Positions 43,173 to 51,797 of a DNA stretch of 64,000 nucleotides are shown in pieces. Made by a program: the position numbers and the translations under genes. The stretch is taken from contig SCFO01000003.1 in NCBI GenBank assembly GCA_004078665.1, positions 241,209 through 305,208 on the forward strand, written 5' to 3'. The notes beneath the pieces are model-generated. The model saw nothing but the letters and a program-made list of their open reading frames with translations, was not told the origin of the DNA and made no database searches. The DNA is from Halobacillus fulvus (GTDB lineage Bacteria > Bacillota > Bacilli > Bacillales > Halobacillaceae). Every line of letters starts with the position of its first letter. Positions within the stretch are counted from its first letter, which is position 1.

Positions 43173-44131
43173 TGTCAGAGACGTATTTGATACTGATAGG
43201 CGGGCTCTTCTTGCTTTTGATTCTTTTGTTTTATACCCTGTTTTCAGTCGTTTCGAGAAAGCGCCGGATGAAAAAGAGAATCAACATATGGAGCAACCAA
43301 CAAATAGAAGAAGAACAAGGGGAAGAAGAGACAAAAGAGAAGGTCAAATGGACGAGAAAAGCAGGAGAACCGTTCGATGAAGTAAAACGTGTGGCGAAGT
43401 ATAAGGAAAAGCTGAGGAAAGCGAACGCCGACATGACTCCCGGCCAATTCTTTATCATTCGCCTCATGGCAGCAATTACGCTCGTGTTACTCATCGTCCT
43501 CTCCGGTATTCACTGGTTGTTCTACATTCCGGCAGCCGTTCTAGGCTTTTGGATTCCGGTTTTCTGGCTCAATCATAAGGTGGAGAAACGGATGCAAAGG
43601 GCCTCGCACCAGTTGGCAGAAGCACTAGGGACGATGTCCAACTCGATGCGGGCCGGATTCAGTTTTATGCAGGCGATGAAAATGATCGCAGAAGAGTATC
43701 CAGATCCGCTAGGTCCCGAATTCAAAAAAACGCTTCAGGACATCCAATACGGTGTCGCTGTCGAAGACGCATTTCAGCAGCTTTTGCATCGCCTGCCGGA
43801 CCGTGAGCTCCAAATGACGGTCAAAGCGATGATGATTCAAAGGACAGCTGGAGGAAACCTTGCTGAGCTGTTCGATACGATTCAGGAAACAGTGATGGGA
43901 CGACTACAAATCAAAGATGAAGTAAGAACAATGACAGCTCAAGGACGGATGTCGACATGGATCATCATCGCCCTGCCGATTGGGCTGGCGTTCTACCTCT
44001 CCACATTCAGCGGAGATTACTTCAACATTATGTACACGCATCCGCTAGGCATTGTGATTTTAGTAGCCGGCTCCATCAGCATCCTGATCGGTTACTTTAT
44101 GTTAAGAAAAATTGTCCGAATCGAGGTGTAA
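43172..44131 (+). CDS. tadB: TadB-like inner-membrane platform protein
   Basis: A 319-residue type II secretion F-like protein. N-terminal membrane helix (5-28), a charged cytoplasmic stretch, two membrane helices near 95-135 and 250-310, and the T2SSF segment ASHQLAEALGTMSNSMRAGFSFMQAM (near 150-175). The ATG at 43172 overlaps the tadA stop (TAATG); the frame from 43163 is not preferred. With TadC it forms the membrane platform on which TadA acts. Confidence 0.9.
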   Translation: MSETYLILIGGLFLLLILLFYTLFSVVSRKRRMKKRINIWSNQQIEEEQGEEETKEKVKWTRKAGEPFDEVKRVAKYKEKLRKANADMTPGQFFIIRLMAAITLVLLIVLSGIHWLFYIPAAVLGFWIPVFWLNHKVEKRMQRASHQLAEALGTMSNSMRAGFSFMQAMKMIAEEYPDPLGPEFKKTLQDIQYGVAVEDAFQQLLHRLPDRELQMTVKAMMIQRTAGGNLAELFDTIQETVMGRLQIKDEVRTMTAQGRMSTWIIIALPIGLAFYLSTFSGDYFNIMYTHPLGIVILVAGSISILIGYFMLRKIVRIEV

Positions 44132-44134
44132 CGT

Positions 44135-45058
44135 ATGCTGACATTATTGATTTTCTCATTTTTTGCGCTCGTCTCCCTGACACTCGCCGTTCAGGCTGTC
44201 CTTCAATTTACGTTCAGACGTTCAATCGTTATCGATCAGCGGATCGGACGGTTCATCGGTGAGCCTGTCATCGAGAAAAAGGAAAAGAGATCGTGGCGAA
44301 CAAAGACGCACAGGACGGATGAAAAACTAAGCAGCTGGAAGCAGAAGCTTGATGAACAGATGTCGAAGGAAGCGAAATCGGAATTGAAAAAGCGACTTGA
44401 AGCAGCCGGACTGGACGAAAAATGGACGCCAGCAGACTTTCGCCTCATCCAGTTTCTCGTCGGATCTGTCCTAGCAACATACGGAGCATTCATCGGAATC
44501 CAGGGCGAGAGTAACTTACTGATGATTGTCCTAATAAGTGGCGTCTTGTTCTTGCTTGGCACTTCCTTTATGAAATTTTATGTCAGTACCCGGATCAGAA
44601 AGCGTACTGAGCAGATTGAAAAAGAAATGGCGGACTTTTTTGATATGGTGAATCTGTCGCTGGAGGCAGGGCTTGGTCTTGATGCTGCGTTTGTCAAAGC
44701 GTGCGATCAGGTGAAAGGTCCGCTCAGTGTCGAGTTCGGAAAAGCGCTTGAGGAAATGCGGCTGGGAAAATCGCGCAGAGAAGCGCTCGTCAACCTCCGC
44801 AATCGCGTCACCGTCGATGAATTTCGAGGCGTACTGACCTCCATCATCCAGGCCGATCAGCTTGGAATCGGGATGTCAAAAGCCGTGCGTGCCTTGACCC
44901 ACCGCATTCGCGAACACCAGCGGCAACGGGCGAGAGAGAAGGGGATGAAAGCGCCGATTAAGATGCTGTTTCCGATGGTTCTGTTCATCTTTCCAGCTAT
45001 ATTCATCGTCATTCTTGGGCCATTCATGGTCCGCTTGCTGACGGAAGGATTATTTTAG
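44135..45058 (+). CDS. tadC: TadC-like inner-membrane platform protein
   Basis: A 307-residue T2SSF-domain protein with the same layout as TadB: N-terminal helix, charged linker, paired helices near 108-145, the MADFFDMVNLSLEAGLGLDAAFVKA motif (near 165-190) and a C-terminal hairpin ending LFPMVLFIFPAIFIVILGPF. Last gene of the Tad operon, 3 bases after tadB, with a terminator behind it. Confidence 0.9.
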   Translation: MLTLLIFSFFALVSLTLAVQAVLQFTFRRSIVIDQRIGRFIGEPVIEKKEKRSWRTKTHRTDEKLSSWKQKLDEQMSKEAKSELKKRLEAAGLDEKWTPADFRLIQFLVGSVLATYGAFIGIQGESNLLMIVLISGVLFLLGTSFMKFYVSTRIRKRTEQIEKEMADFFDMVNLSLEAGLGLDAAFVKACDQVKGPLSVEFGKALEEMRLGKSRREALVNLRNRVTVDEFRGVLTSIIQADQLGIGMSKAVRALTHRIREHQRQRAREKGMKAPIKMLFPMVLFIFPAIFIVILGPFMVRLLTEGLF

Positions 45059-45085
45059 AAACCTCTCGAACTGTCGGGAGGTTTT
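45059..45085 (+). terminator. Terminator of the Tad operon
   Basis: AAACCTCTCGA and TCGGGAGGTTTT arms around a short loop, with T residues following. Confidence 0.8.
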
Positions 45086-45136
45086 CTAGTTTTAGTAGGA
45101 GGGAATTTTACAAATATAAAAGAGAAAGGAAGCGAT

Positions 45137-45577
45137 ATGATGAAGGGTGAGATGGATACTTCTTATTATCTTATTTTTTCAGACTCGAATCATAAAGACG
45201 AAGTGCGAGAAGTTGGGAAAATTCTCGAGGATGGGAATTTAGATCAAAGCTATGAACCATATACAGTCCATGGAGTGTGGGAATATGCCGAAGCGATTGT
45301 CGTAAGTGTAACGGCTTCTGCGAGTTATGATCTAATGAAATATGTCATTTACAATACTCCAAGTTTAAATGTAGTCGAGTTCGACCGAGAGGATCTGCTT
45401 CAGAATATTTCTTTTCAATCCGGCGAGGCCGCGGCTGTGATGAGTATCATAAACATTGAAAATGTAGAAGGGCAGAAAGGTAGGTTCTTTGTTGAAGTAC
45501 ACAGCCGGAATTACGTCTATAGAGTTACGTGTAATCGCAAAGGGAAAATTTATGAGCTTAACAAAAGTAGTTTATGA
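45137..45577 (+). CDS. Hypothetical 146-residue protein
   Basis: A soluble protein without signal or membrane span. It has an N-terminal segment DTSYYLIFSDSNHKDEVREVGKILEDG, a middle with VWEYAEAIVVSVTASASYDLMKYV and a C-terminal RVTCNRKGKIYELNKSS. No family recognised. GAAAGGAAG stands before tandem ATGs. It has lower GC-rich codon use than the Tad genes just upstream, and lies between the Tad terminator and a tRNA gene, a place where acquired genes are often found (inference). Confidence 0.6.
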   Translation: MMKGEMDTSYYLIFSDSNHKDEVREVGKILEDGNLDQSYEPYTVHGVWEYAEAIVVSVTASASYDLMKYVIYNTPSLNVVEFDREDLLQNISFQSGEAAAVMSIINIENVEGQKGRFFVEVHSRNYVYRVTCNRKGKIYELNKSSL

Positions 45578-45652
45578 ATGCCTTGAAAAAAGTCATGAAG
45601 GAGTTATTTCTTAAAAGTTTATGTTTGACTCTTATATTTTGAAGAAATTCAC

Positions 45653-45682
45653 TTGAAAAAGAAGTAGCGAATCGTATATAAT
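45653..45682 (+). promoter_or_regulatory. Promoter of the tRNA-Ala gene
   Basis: TTGAAA (45653-45658), 18-base spacer, TATAAT (45677-45682); about 37 bases before the tRNA. Confidence 0.75.
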
Positions 45683-45718
45683 TATTTTTGTCGGAATTGT
45701 TTCTGACAAACTTAATAT

Positions 45719-45792
45719 GGGGCATTAGCTCAGCTAGGGAGAGCGCTACACTGGCAGTGTAGAGGTCAGCGGTTCGAGCCCGCTATGCTCCA
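45719..45792 (+). tRNA. tRNA-Ala (anticodon GGC)
   Basis: A 74-base cloverleaf. Acceptor arms GGGGCAT and ATGCTCC pair with one G-U; D arm GCTC...GAGC; anticodon stem CTACA/TGTAG with loop CTGGCAG giving anticodon GGC; T arm AGCGG-TTCGAGC-CCGCT. Discriminator base A; CCA is not fully encoded (ACT follows). A terminator follows and a sigma-A promoter precedes, so it is a single-gene unit. Confidence 0.95.
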
Positions 45793-45797
45793 CTACC

Positions 45798-45830
45798 CAA
45801 CCTGCTTGTTTTTAACAAGCAGGTTTTTTC
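45798..45830 (+). terminator. Terminator of the tRNA-Ala gene
   Basis: AACCTGCTTGTT pairs with AACAAGCAGGTT around TTT, followed by T residues. Confidence 0.9.
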
Positions 45831-45898
45831 TTATATTCAAGGAATCTCTCATTCTTTGTCGAATACTTTTTCTAAAGACCAACGACCAGGAGGATTCT

Positions 45899-46816
45899 AT
45901 GAATAAACTGATACTAAGCAGAAAAGGATTCGACTCATCCGCAGGCTATGGATATTCCCCTTATGATCCAAAAACAGGCAAGTATATTCTTCTTCCCATT
46001 CCCGGAGGAGAAGAGGAGCATCACGGGTTTACGTACCGTGACTTCAAACTGAAAAAGAACTATCTTCAGGGGATGACCGCAGAAACCTTGGAAGATCTCA
46101 TCCACGACCCGTTGATGGGGTATAGCAAGAAGACGAAACAAGCGATCGAGGATCGTTATGCCCACAACGACCCTGCCCTTGGTAGACCTCCTTGGCTTAC
46201 GAACGGCCCGAAGTTCAGTGCGTTCGGGCAAGCAGAGGCAGCGGCAGGGCATTTGAGAAATCATCAGGTAGGAGAGGGGAGCGTGTTTTTGTTTTTCAGC
46301 CGCTTCAAACCGATGAAAAATCGCGTCCATCCCCTCGACCCTAGAGCTGGTTGGACAGACGGAGCGTATTTTCTTTACGGCTGGCTGAAGGTAGGCAAAG
46401 TCATCACGGAAGAAAATCGCGAGGAACTGCCGAAGTCGATTCAGGCCTCACACCCGCACGGATCCGAACAGAATTTCAGGGATTGGAATGCCAATACCAT
46501 CTATTTGGCTGCAGACCGGTTATTTGACGACATGGATATACCGGGGAGCGGTTACTTCCCAAGACTCGAAGATCGATTGCTATTGTCCTCTGAGCTGCAT
46601 AAAAATCAACCGAGTATATGGAAGGTGCCCTCTTTTTTCCATGAAGAGAAATTCCGTCCGACGTATTTAAACGTAGAAGAGAAGCTAGCGGATCGCTGGC
46701 TCCAATGTCCGGATGATGGCAACTATTGTTTTGTCCAGTCGACAGGAAGAGGGCAGGAGTATATTTCGAGTCTTGAAGGCAAATCGCTCACTTGGCTCAA
46801 AACGCTCTTCCAATAA
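45899..46816 (+). CDS. Nmad3-like protein (nucleotide-modification-associated domain)
   Basis: A 305-residue protein opening with LILSRKGFDSSAGYGYSPYDP, close to the ILSRKGFDSSxGGxPSPI opening of the Nmad3 family, which was defined by association with systems that hypermodify DNA bases. Also typical are FGQAEAAAGHLRNHQVGEGSVFLFFSRFK (near 100-130) and HPHGSEQNFRDWNANTIYLAADRL (near 180-205). The reaction is not known. The ATG at 45899 with AGGAGGA 6 bases upstream is chosen; the longer frame would start inside the tRNA. No phage or DNA-modification genes are seen nearby, so it is an orphan beside a tRNA gene. Confidence 0.75.
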   Translation: MNKLILSRKGFDSSAGYGYSPYDPKTGKYILLPIPGGEEEHHGFTYRDFKLKKNYLQGMTAETLEDLIHDPLMGYSKKTKQAIEDRYAHNDPALGRPPWLTNGPKFSAFGQAEAAAGHLRNHQVGEGSVFLFFSRFKPMKNRVHPLDPRAGWTDGAYFLYGWLKVGKVITEENREELPKSIQASHPHGSEQNFRDWNANTIYLAADRLFDDMDIPGSGYFPRLEDRLLLSSELHKNQPSIWKVPSFFHEEKFRPTYLNVEEKLADRWLQCPDDGNYCFVQSTGRGQEYISSLEGKSLTWLKTLFQ

Positions 46817-46880
46817 GCAGATAACACCGGTTCCTTCTCTTTTTTTGTTAAAATAGAAGAAGATTAAAGGAGAGGAATAT

Positions 46881-47333
46881 ATGAACACCACAGAACAAAT
46901 GACGTTGAAACAGCAGTTAGTCGGCTCTTGGCGATTGGTCAGTTACAAAGTGTATGATCGAAATGGGAAAGTGACGTATCCTTTAGGGGAGGATGCACAA
47001 GGAATGGCCATTTACAGTGAAAACGGGCATATGTCGGTCCAAATCATGAGTACCGGACGACTTTCTTACGCTGGCGGTGGCCTTCATTCTGGTCCTGAAA
47101 AAGCAGTCGCGGCAGCAGCGAACGGATATCTTGCCTATTCCGGTTCCTATCAGATCGATCCGGAAAACTGGACGATCGAACAGGACATGATCGTCAGCTT
47201 GAATCCGAACTGGGAAGGCGACAAGCAGCCGCGCTATGTCCGGTTCGACGATCAAAAACTGATCATTTCCAGTGAACCTGTCTTTATACAAGGAGAACAT
47301 CAAAATACAGAAATCGTTTGGGAACGTGCTTAA
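46881..47333 (+). CDS. Lipocalin-like domain protein
   Basis: A 150-residue protein starting LKQQLVGSWRLVSYKVYDRNGKV and continuing with YSENGHMSVQIMSTGR and YLAYSGSYQIDPE, the pattern of the lipocalin-like domain family (PF13924 type). No signal peptide; expected to be a cytosolic beta-barrel of unknown ligand. AAAGGAG lies about 8 bases before the ATG, and a terminator follows. Confidence 0.8.
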   Translation: MNTTEQMTLKQQLVGSWRLVSYKVYDRNGKVTYPLGEDAQGMAIYSENGHMSVQIMSTGRLSYAGGGLHSGPEKAVAAAANGYLAYSGSYQIDPENWTIEQDMIVSLNPNWEGDKQPRYVRFDDQKLIISSEPVFIQGEHQNTEIVWERA

Positions 47334-47338
47334 ATTCT

Positions 47339-47368
47339 TCCTCTGCCATTGGGCAGGGGATTTTTTGT
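47339..47368 (+). terminator. Terminator of the lipocalin-like gene
   Basis: TCCTCTGCC pairs with GGCAGGGGA around ATTG, then TTTTTTG. Confidence 0.88.
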
Positions 47369-47468
47369 TAGGTCTATCGACACATTACCATATACCAATT
47401 TTAACAAAATTCTGTCCATTTCATCCAAACTCACCTTCTCTTGTGATAGATTTATACATAAGAAGTTG

Positions 47469-47482
47469 TGAAAGCGTTTGCA
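47469..47482 (+). promoter_or_regulatory. Putative catabolite-responsive element (cre)
   Basis: TGAAAGCGTTTGCA matches the cre core (TGWNANCGNTNWCA) at 13 of 14 positions and lies 52 bases before the start of the pullulanase gene. Catabolite repression of a starch enzyme by CcpA would be expected; a LacI/MalR-type operator is an alternative. Confidence 0.6.
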
Positions 47483-47533
47483 CAAAATTGCGCAAGTTTG
47501 TAAAAGCGTACTTTAAAAGAGGAGAGTGGAAGG

Positions 47534-50275
47534 ATGAAGAAGAAAAAAGCGATAGCTGTGCTCGGTAGTGTCGTGATGTTGACGAGTTTTACGGTGGCAA
47601 CACCAGCATCTTATCTCAGTCCGACAACGGCAAAAGCAGAAGAACTTCAGGAGACACCGATTCCTGAAGATCATGTTCGGATCCATTACAAACGTGTTGA
47701 CGGCAATTATGAAGGGTGGGGCCTTCATTTGTGGAATCAGAATGGAAGCGACCCGGCGATCGATTACACGGTAGACTGGGGGGCGCCGATCACATTCGAC
47801 CAGCGGACGAGTTGGGGCGCTTATGTCGATATTCCTGTCGTCGATATTGAGAACGGTCTGAACTTTATCGTACATAAAGGCGACATGAAAGATACGCCGA
47901 ATGACCGCAGCTTCCCGAGCAATGGAGAAAAAGAGTTCTGGCTTGTCCAAGGGAAAGAGGATGTGTACTTAGAACAGCCGGTCATCACGACAGACGTGAC
48001 GTTTGCTGAAATGACAAGTGACCGTGAGATTCAGGCGACGATGAGTCAGGTCGTCAACGGCCTGACGGGTCAAGACTTCACCCTTACAGATGAAAATGGA
48101 GAAGAAGTCGAAATTGAGAATGTTCGGGTCGAGGGACAGAAGGTGATTGTCAATAGTGCAGAGCGTTTGCGCATCTCGCCTTCCTACACACTGTCTTATA
48201 AAGACAATGCTACCGACGTAGATGTTGCCTGGGAATTGATCGATGAAGAGTATGCCTATGATGGGGATGATCTCGGAGCAACCCTTCATGATGACGGCAC
48301 GGCGACGCTCAAGCTTTGGGCACCGACGGCAAGTGATGTTTCCGTTATTTTGTATGATAAGAATGATCAGTATCGAACCGTACAAGAGGATTTAGAGATG
48401 CAAAAGGAAAACGGAGTGTGGTCGATTACGCTGGATCAATCGAATACATCCCTCGATAGTTTAAGAGGCTATTATTATCAGTACAGCGTAACGGTAGACG
48501 GCGAGACGAATCTGGCCCTCGATCCTTACGCAAAATCGATGGCAGCTTCCAGTGACGATGATCAGGATGCGGTCGGAAAGGCTGCGATCGTCAATCCGTC
48601 TGACATCGGCCCTAAACTGAAGTATGCCAAAATCAAAGGATACGAGAAGCGGGAAGATGCGATCATCTGGGAGGCGCACGTAAGAGATATCACATCAGAC
48701 CCTGATCTTGAAGGGGAACTGGACTCCCAGTTTGGTACATTTGATGCGTTTGGTGAAAAGCTTGATTACTTGAAGGAGCTTGGAGTGACCCATGTTCAGC
48801 TGCTGCCTGTGATGAAGTACTATTTCGGAAATGAGCTTGAAAATGGTGAACGGGAAATGGAATATTCCTCATCTGGCAACAATTATAACTGGGGATATGA
48901 CCCGCACAGCTACTTCGCCCTTTCCGGCATGTATTCCGAGCGTCCTCAAGATCCAGAAGAGCGGATCGCGGAATTTAAGCAGCTGATCAAGGAAATTCAT
49001 AAGCGCAAAATGGGAGTAGTCCTCGACGTGGTCTATAACCATACGGCAAAAGTGAGCATTCTCGAAGACCTTGTCCCGGATTACTACCACTTCATGGACG
49101 ATGAAGGTCAGACGAAAACCGGTTACGGTGGAGGTAAAGTTGGAACGACGCATGACATGTCGCGAAAATTGATGGTCGACTCGATCAAGTATTGGGTGGA
49201 TGAATTCAAGATTGACGGGTTCCGTTTTGATTTGATGGGTGACCTCGATGCGGAAAGCGTACAGATGGCTTATGATGAGGCGAAGAAACTGAATCCGAAT
49301 ATTTTGATGCTTGGGGAAGGCTGGCGTACATTTGCTGGAGATACCGATGGTGAAGGCGTAACGCCTGCTGATCAGGATTGGATGGACGAAACAGATAGTG
49401 CTGCTGTCTTTTCTGATGAAATGAGGAACGAGCTGAAGTCCGGATTCGGAAGTGAAGGCGAGCCACGCTTTTTGACAGGCGGCGCGCGAGATATTACGAC
49501 GATTTTCAATAACATCAAAGGACAGCCCGGCAATGTGGATGAAGACGATCCAGGTGATATCGTCCAGTACATTGCTGCCCACGACAACCTGACGCTACAT
49601 GATGTCATCGCCCAGTCGATCAAGAAAGATCCGGCTAAGCATGAAGAAGAAATCCAGAAGCGGATCCGACTTGGGAACACGATCATTTTGACGAGCCAAG
49701 GAGTGTCCTTCCTGCACGCTGGACAGGAATACGGCCGGACGAAGCAGTGGAAGGGAGAAGGCGAACCGGAAGCGAAATCAACGTTTATGGTCGATGAAAA
49801 TGGTGAGCCGTTCGAACATCCTTATTTCATCCATGACTCCTATGATTCTACCGAGGTGATCAACCAGTTCGATTGGAATCAGGTCACAGAAGAAGGTCTG
49901 CAGAAGCAGACGATGGAATATACGAAAGGATTGATTGCGCTTAAACGCTCAACTAATGCCTTCCGTCTTGGCTCTGAAGAATTGGTCAATCAGAATGTCA
50001 CGTTGATCGATGCACCAGAAATACAAGATCAGGATCTCCTCATTGGATATAAGAACGTGTCGACTGATAAAACGGGCACTTATTATGTGTTCATCAATGC
50101 CGATGATCAGGAGCGAAGCCTGACACTTGAAGATGATTTGAGAAAAGGAAAAGTGCTCGTCGACGGAGATGAAGCAGGAACGAAAAAAGTGAAAGACCCG
50201 AGCGGCTTTGCTTTAACAAAAGACCAGCTGACACTGGATCCGTTAACAGCCGTTATCATTAAAATGAAGAAATAA
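47534..50275 (+). CDS. pulA: Secreted type I pullulanase
   Basis: A 913-residue debranching enzyme cutting alpha-1,6 bonds of pullulan and branched starch. Signal peptide KKKKAIAVLGSVVMLTSF..AKA (about 1-36), a CBM41-type starch-binding domain (HVRIHYKRVDGNYEGWGLHLW, near 45-140), a CBM48-like N-domain (ATLKLWAPTASDVSVILYD, near 255) and the GH13 barrel. The pullulanase signature YNWGYDPHSY is near 452, the nucleophile in DGFRFDLMGDLD (near 560-571), the acid in GEGWR (near 594) and AAHDNLTLHD near 680. AAAGAGGAGAG before the ATG. A cre-like site stands upstream. Confidence 0.95.
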   Translation: MKKKKAIAVLGSVVMLTSFTVATPASYLSPTTAKAEELQETPIPEDHVRIHYKRVDGNYEGWGLHLWNQNGSDPAIDYTVDWGAPITFDQRTSWGAYVDIPVVDIENGLNFIVHKGDMKDTPNDRSFPSNGEKEFWLVQGKEDVYLEQPVITTDVTFAEMTSDREIQATMSQVVNGLTGQDFTLTDENGEEVEIENVRVEGQKVIVNSAERLRISPSYTLSYKDNATDVDVAWELIDEEYAYDGDDLGATLHDDGTATLKLWAPTASDVSVILYDKNDQYRTVQEDLEMQKENGVWSITLDQSNTSLDSLRGYYYQYSVTVDGETNLALDPYAKSMAASSDDDQDAVGKAAIVNPSDIGPKLKYAKIKGYEKREDAIIWEAHVRDITSDPDLEGELDSQFGTFDAFGEKLDYLKELGVTHVQLLPVMKYYFGNELENGEREMEYSSSGNNYNWGYDPHSYFALSGMYSERPQDPEERIAEFKQLIKEIHKRKMGVVLDVVYNHTAKVSILEDLVPDYYHFMDDEGQTKTGYGGGKVGTTHDMSRKLMVDSIKYWVDEFKIDGFRFDLMGDLDAESVQMAYDEAKKLNPNILMLGEGWRTFAGDTDGEGVTPADQDWMDETDSAAVFSDEMRNELKSGFGSEGEPRFLTGGARDITTIFNNIKGQPGNVDEDDPGDIVQYIAAHDNLTLHDVIAQSIKKDPAKHEEEIQKRIRLGNTIILTSQGVSFLHAGQEYGRTKQWKGEGEPEAKSTFMVDENGEPFEHPYFIHDSYDSTEVINQFDWNQVTEEGLQKQTMEYTKGLIALKRSTNAFRLGSEELVNQNVTLIDAPEIQDQDLLIGYKNVSTDKTGTYYVFINADDQERSLTLEDDLRKGKVLVDGDEAGTKKVKDPSGFALTKDQLTLDPLTAVIIKMKK

Positions 50276-50282
50276 TCCCATT

Positions 50283-50318
50283 AACCTCTTCTGCCATTCG
50301 GCGGGAGAGGTTTTTTAT
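50283..50318 (+). terminator. Terminator of the pullulanase gene
   Basis: AACCTCTTCTGCC pairs with GGCGGGAGAGGTT around ATTC, followed by T residues. Confidence 0.9.
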
Positions 50319-50416
50319 ATGGAGTCTCTCGCATATTTCCATAATGCTCTAATTTTGTTTAAAAAGGAAGAAAAAAGGAAAAGGAACACTATTCTAATAA
50401 AATGTGAGGTGTCATC

Positions 50417-51679
50417 ATGTCAGAAAGAAAAGTGAAGAACCGGTGGCTGATCGCCTTGTGTGCGGTCGGAATCCACATATCGATCGGTTCTGTATACGCC
50501 TGGAGTAATTTCACCGAGCCTCTTAGTAACGAATTCAGCTGGTCTGCGACACAAGTCCAGTTCACCTTCAGTCTGGCGATTCTCTTCTTAGGGTTATCCG
50601 CAGCGTTTCTAGGATGGTTTGTCGAAAAGTACGGGCCGCGGGTCGCGGGTATTACCGCTGCGATCTTTTTTGGTATTGGAGTGGCCGGATCCGGTATAGC
50701 GGTTCAGGTTGGATCATTATGGCTTTTATACGTATTTTATGGTGTGCTGGGTGGTATTGGACTCGGCGTCGGGTACATTGCGCCTGTATCGACCCTCGTC
50801 AAATGGTTTCCTGATCGCCGCGGACTTGCGACGGGGATGGCGATCATGGGATTCGGCTTTGCGGCCGCAATTGCCAGTCCTGTGATGAACTTCTTGATCG
50901 GCTCTGTGGGGCTCGCCTCAACCTTCTACATTTTAGGCATCAGTTATTTTATCATCATGATCGGTTCTTCTCTATACATCTCACGACCTCCCGAGGATTG
51001 GACACCGGAAGGTTATAATCCAGAAGAAAACGAAGACACAGATCATAAGGATCTCGCTTATATGAAGGCGAAAGATTCCTTGAAAACGAAGCGTTTTTAT
51101 TATCTATGGATTATGCTCTTCATTAATGTCACTTGTGGAATTGCGGTCATTTCAGCTGCCAAGCCGCTTGCTGAAAACAGCATTGGGATGAGTACTGCCG
51201 CCGCTGCAACACTTGTCGGTGTTATGGGTGTTTTCAATGGCCTTGGCCGTATCGGTTGGGCGAGTGCATCTGATTACATCGGACGAAGTAACACATATGT
51301 GACCTTTTTTATACTCCAGATCGGTCTTTTCCTCGTCCTATCCTGGACATCGATGGCATGGCTATTCGTTTTTGCTCTCGGCATTATTTACACGTGTTAT
51401 GGAGGAGGATTCTCGACGATTCCTGCTTTCATCGGTGACTTGTTCGGCACAAGAGAATTAGGAGCCATTCACGGGTATATCCTTACAGCTTGGGCAGCGG
51501 CTGGTCTTGCTGGTCCTATTTTCGCTGCGTGGATGCAGGATACCACCGGAAGTTACGAAAACAGTCTGATTTATTTTGCTGGGTTATTTATTATCGCCCT
51601 CGTCGTATCGATCTTGACAAAAGTAGATATTAGACAGAAGCGTAAAGCTTTGAAAGAAGAAGAAGAGAAGTCAGCTTAA
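50417..51679 (+). CDS. MFS transporter, oxalate/formate antiporter (OFA) type
   Basis: A 420-residue 12-span MFS protein. The OFA-type opening is seen (WLIALCAVGIHISIGSVYAWSNFTEPL), with FVEKYGPRVAGI as the first loop motif A, YGVLGGIGLGVGYIAPVSTLVKWFPDRRGLATGMAIMGFG (near 110-150) and GRIGWASASDYIGR (near 275) as its second-half counterpart. Members carry organic acids; the substrate here is not known. GAGGTG before the ATG; single gene with a terminator. Confidence 0.88.
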   Translation: MSERKVKNRWLIALCAVGIHISIGSVYAWSNFTEPLSNEFSWSATQVQFTFSLAILFLGLSAAFLGWFVEKYGPRVAGITAAIFFGIGVAGSGIAVQVGSLWLLYVFYGVLGGIGLGVGYIAPVSTLVKWFPDRRGLATGMAIMGFGFAAAIASPVMNFLIGSVGLASTFYILGISYFIIMIGSSLYISRPPEDWTPEGYNPEENEDTDHKDLAYMKAKDSLKTKRFYYLWIMLFINVTCGIAVISAAKPLAENSIGMSTAAAATLVGVMGVFNGLGRIGWASASDYIGRSNTYVTFFILQIGLFLVLSWTSMAWLFVFALGIIYTCYGGGFSTIPAFIGDLFGTRELGAIHGYILTAWAAAGLAGPIFAAWMQDTTGSYENSLIYFAGLFIIALVVSILTKVDIRQKRKALKEEEEKSA

Positions 51680-51684
51680 GTGGA

Positions 51685-51718
51685 AGGCGGTTGTCCATGA
51701 CAGCCGCTTTTGCTTTTT
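51685..51718 (+). terminator. Terminator of the MFS gene
   Basis: GCGGTTGTC pairs with GACAGCCGC around CAT with one mismatch, followed by TTTTGCTTTTT. Confidence 0.8.
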
Positions 51719-51797
51719 AGGTGAAACCGGTTGCTGTTTCACAGAAATGGAATCAGGGAAGATGATAGTAAACATAAGCAGCAGAGGAGGGTGCCAG

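Noticed and set aside
48869-49582. 237-codon open frame on the minus strand
   Set aside because: Lies wholly opposite the catalytic domain of the pullulanase, has no ribosome site and no sensible protein character.
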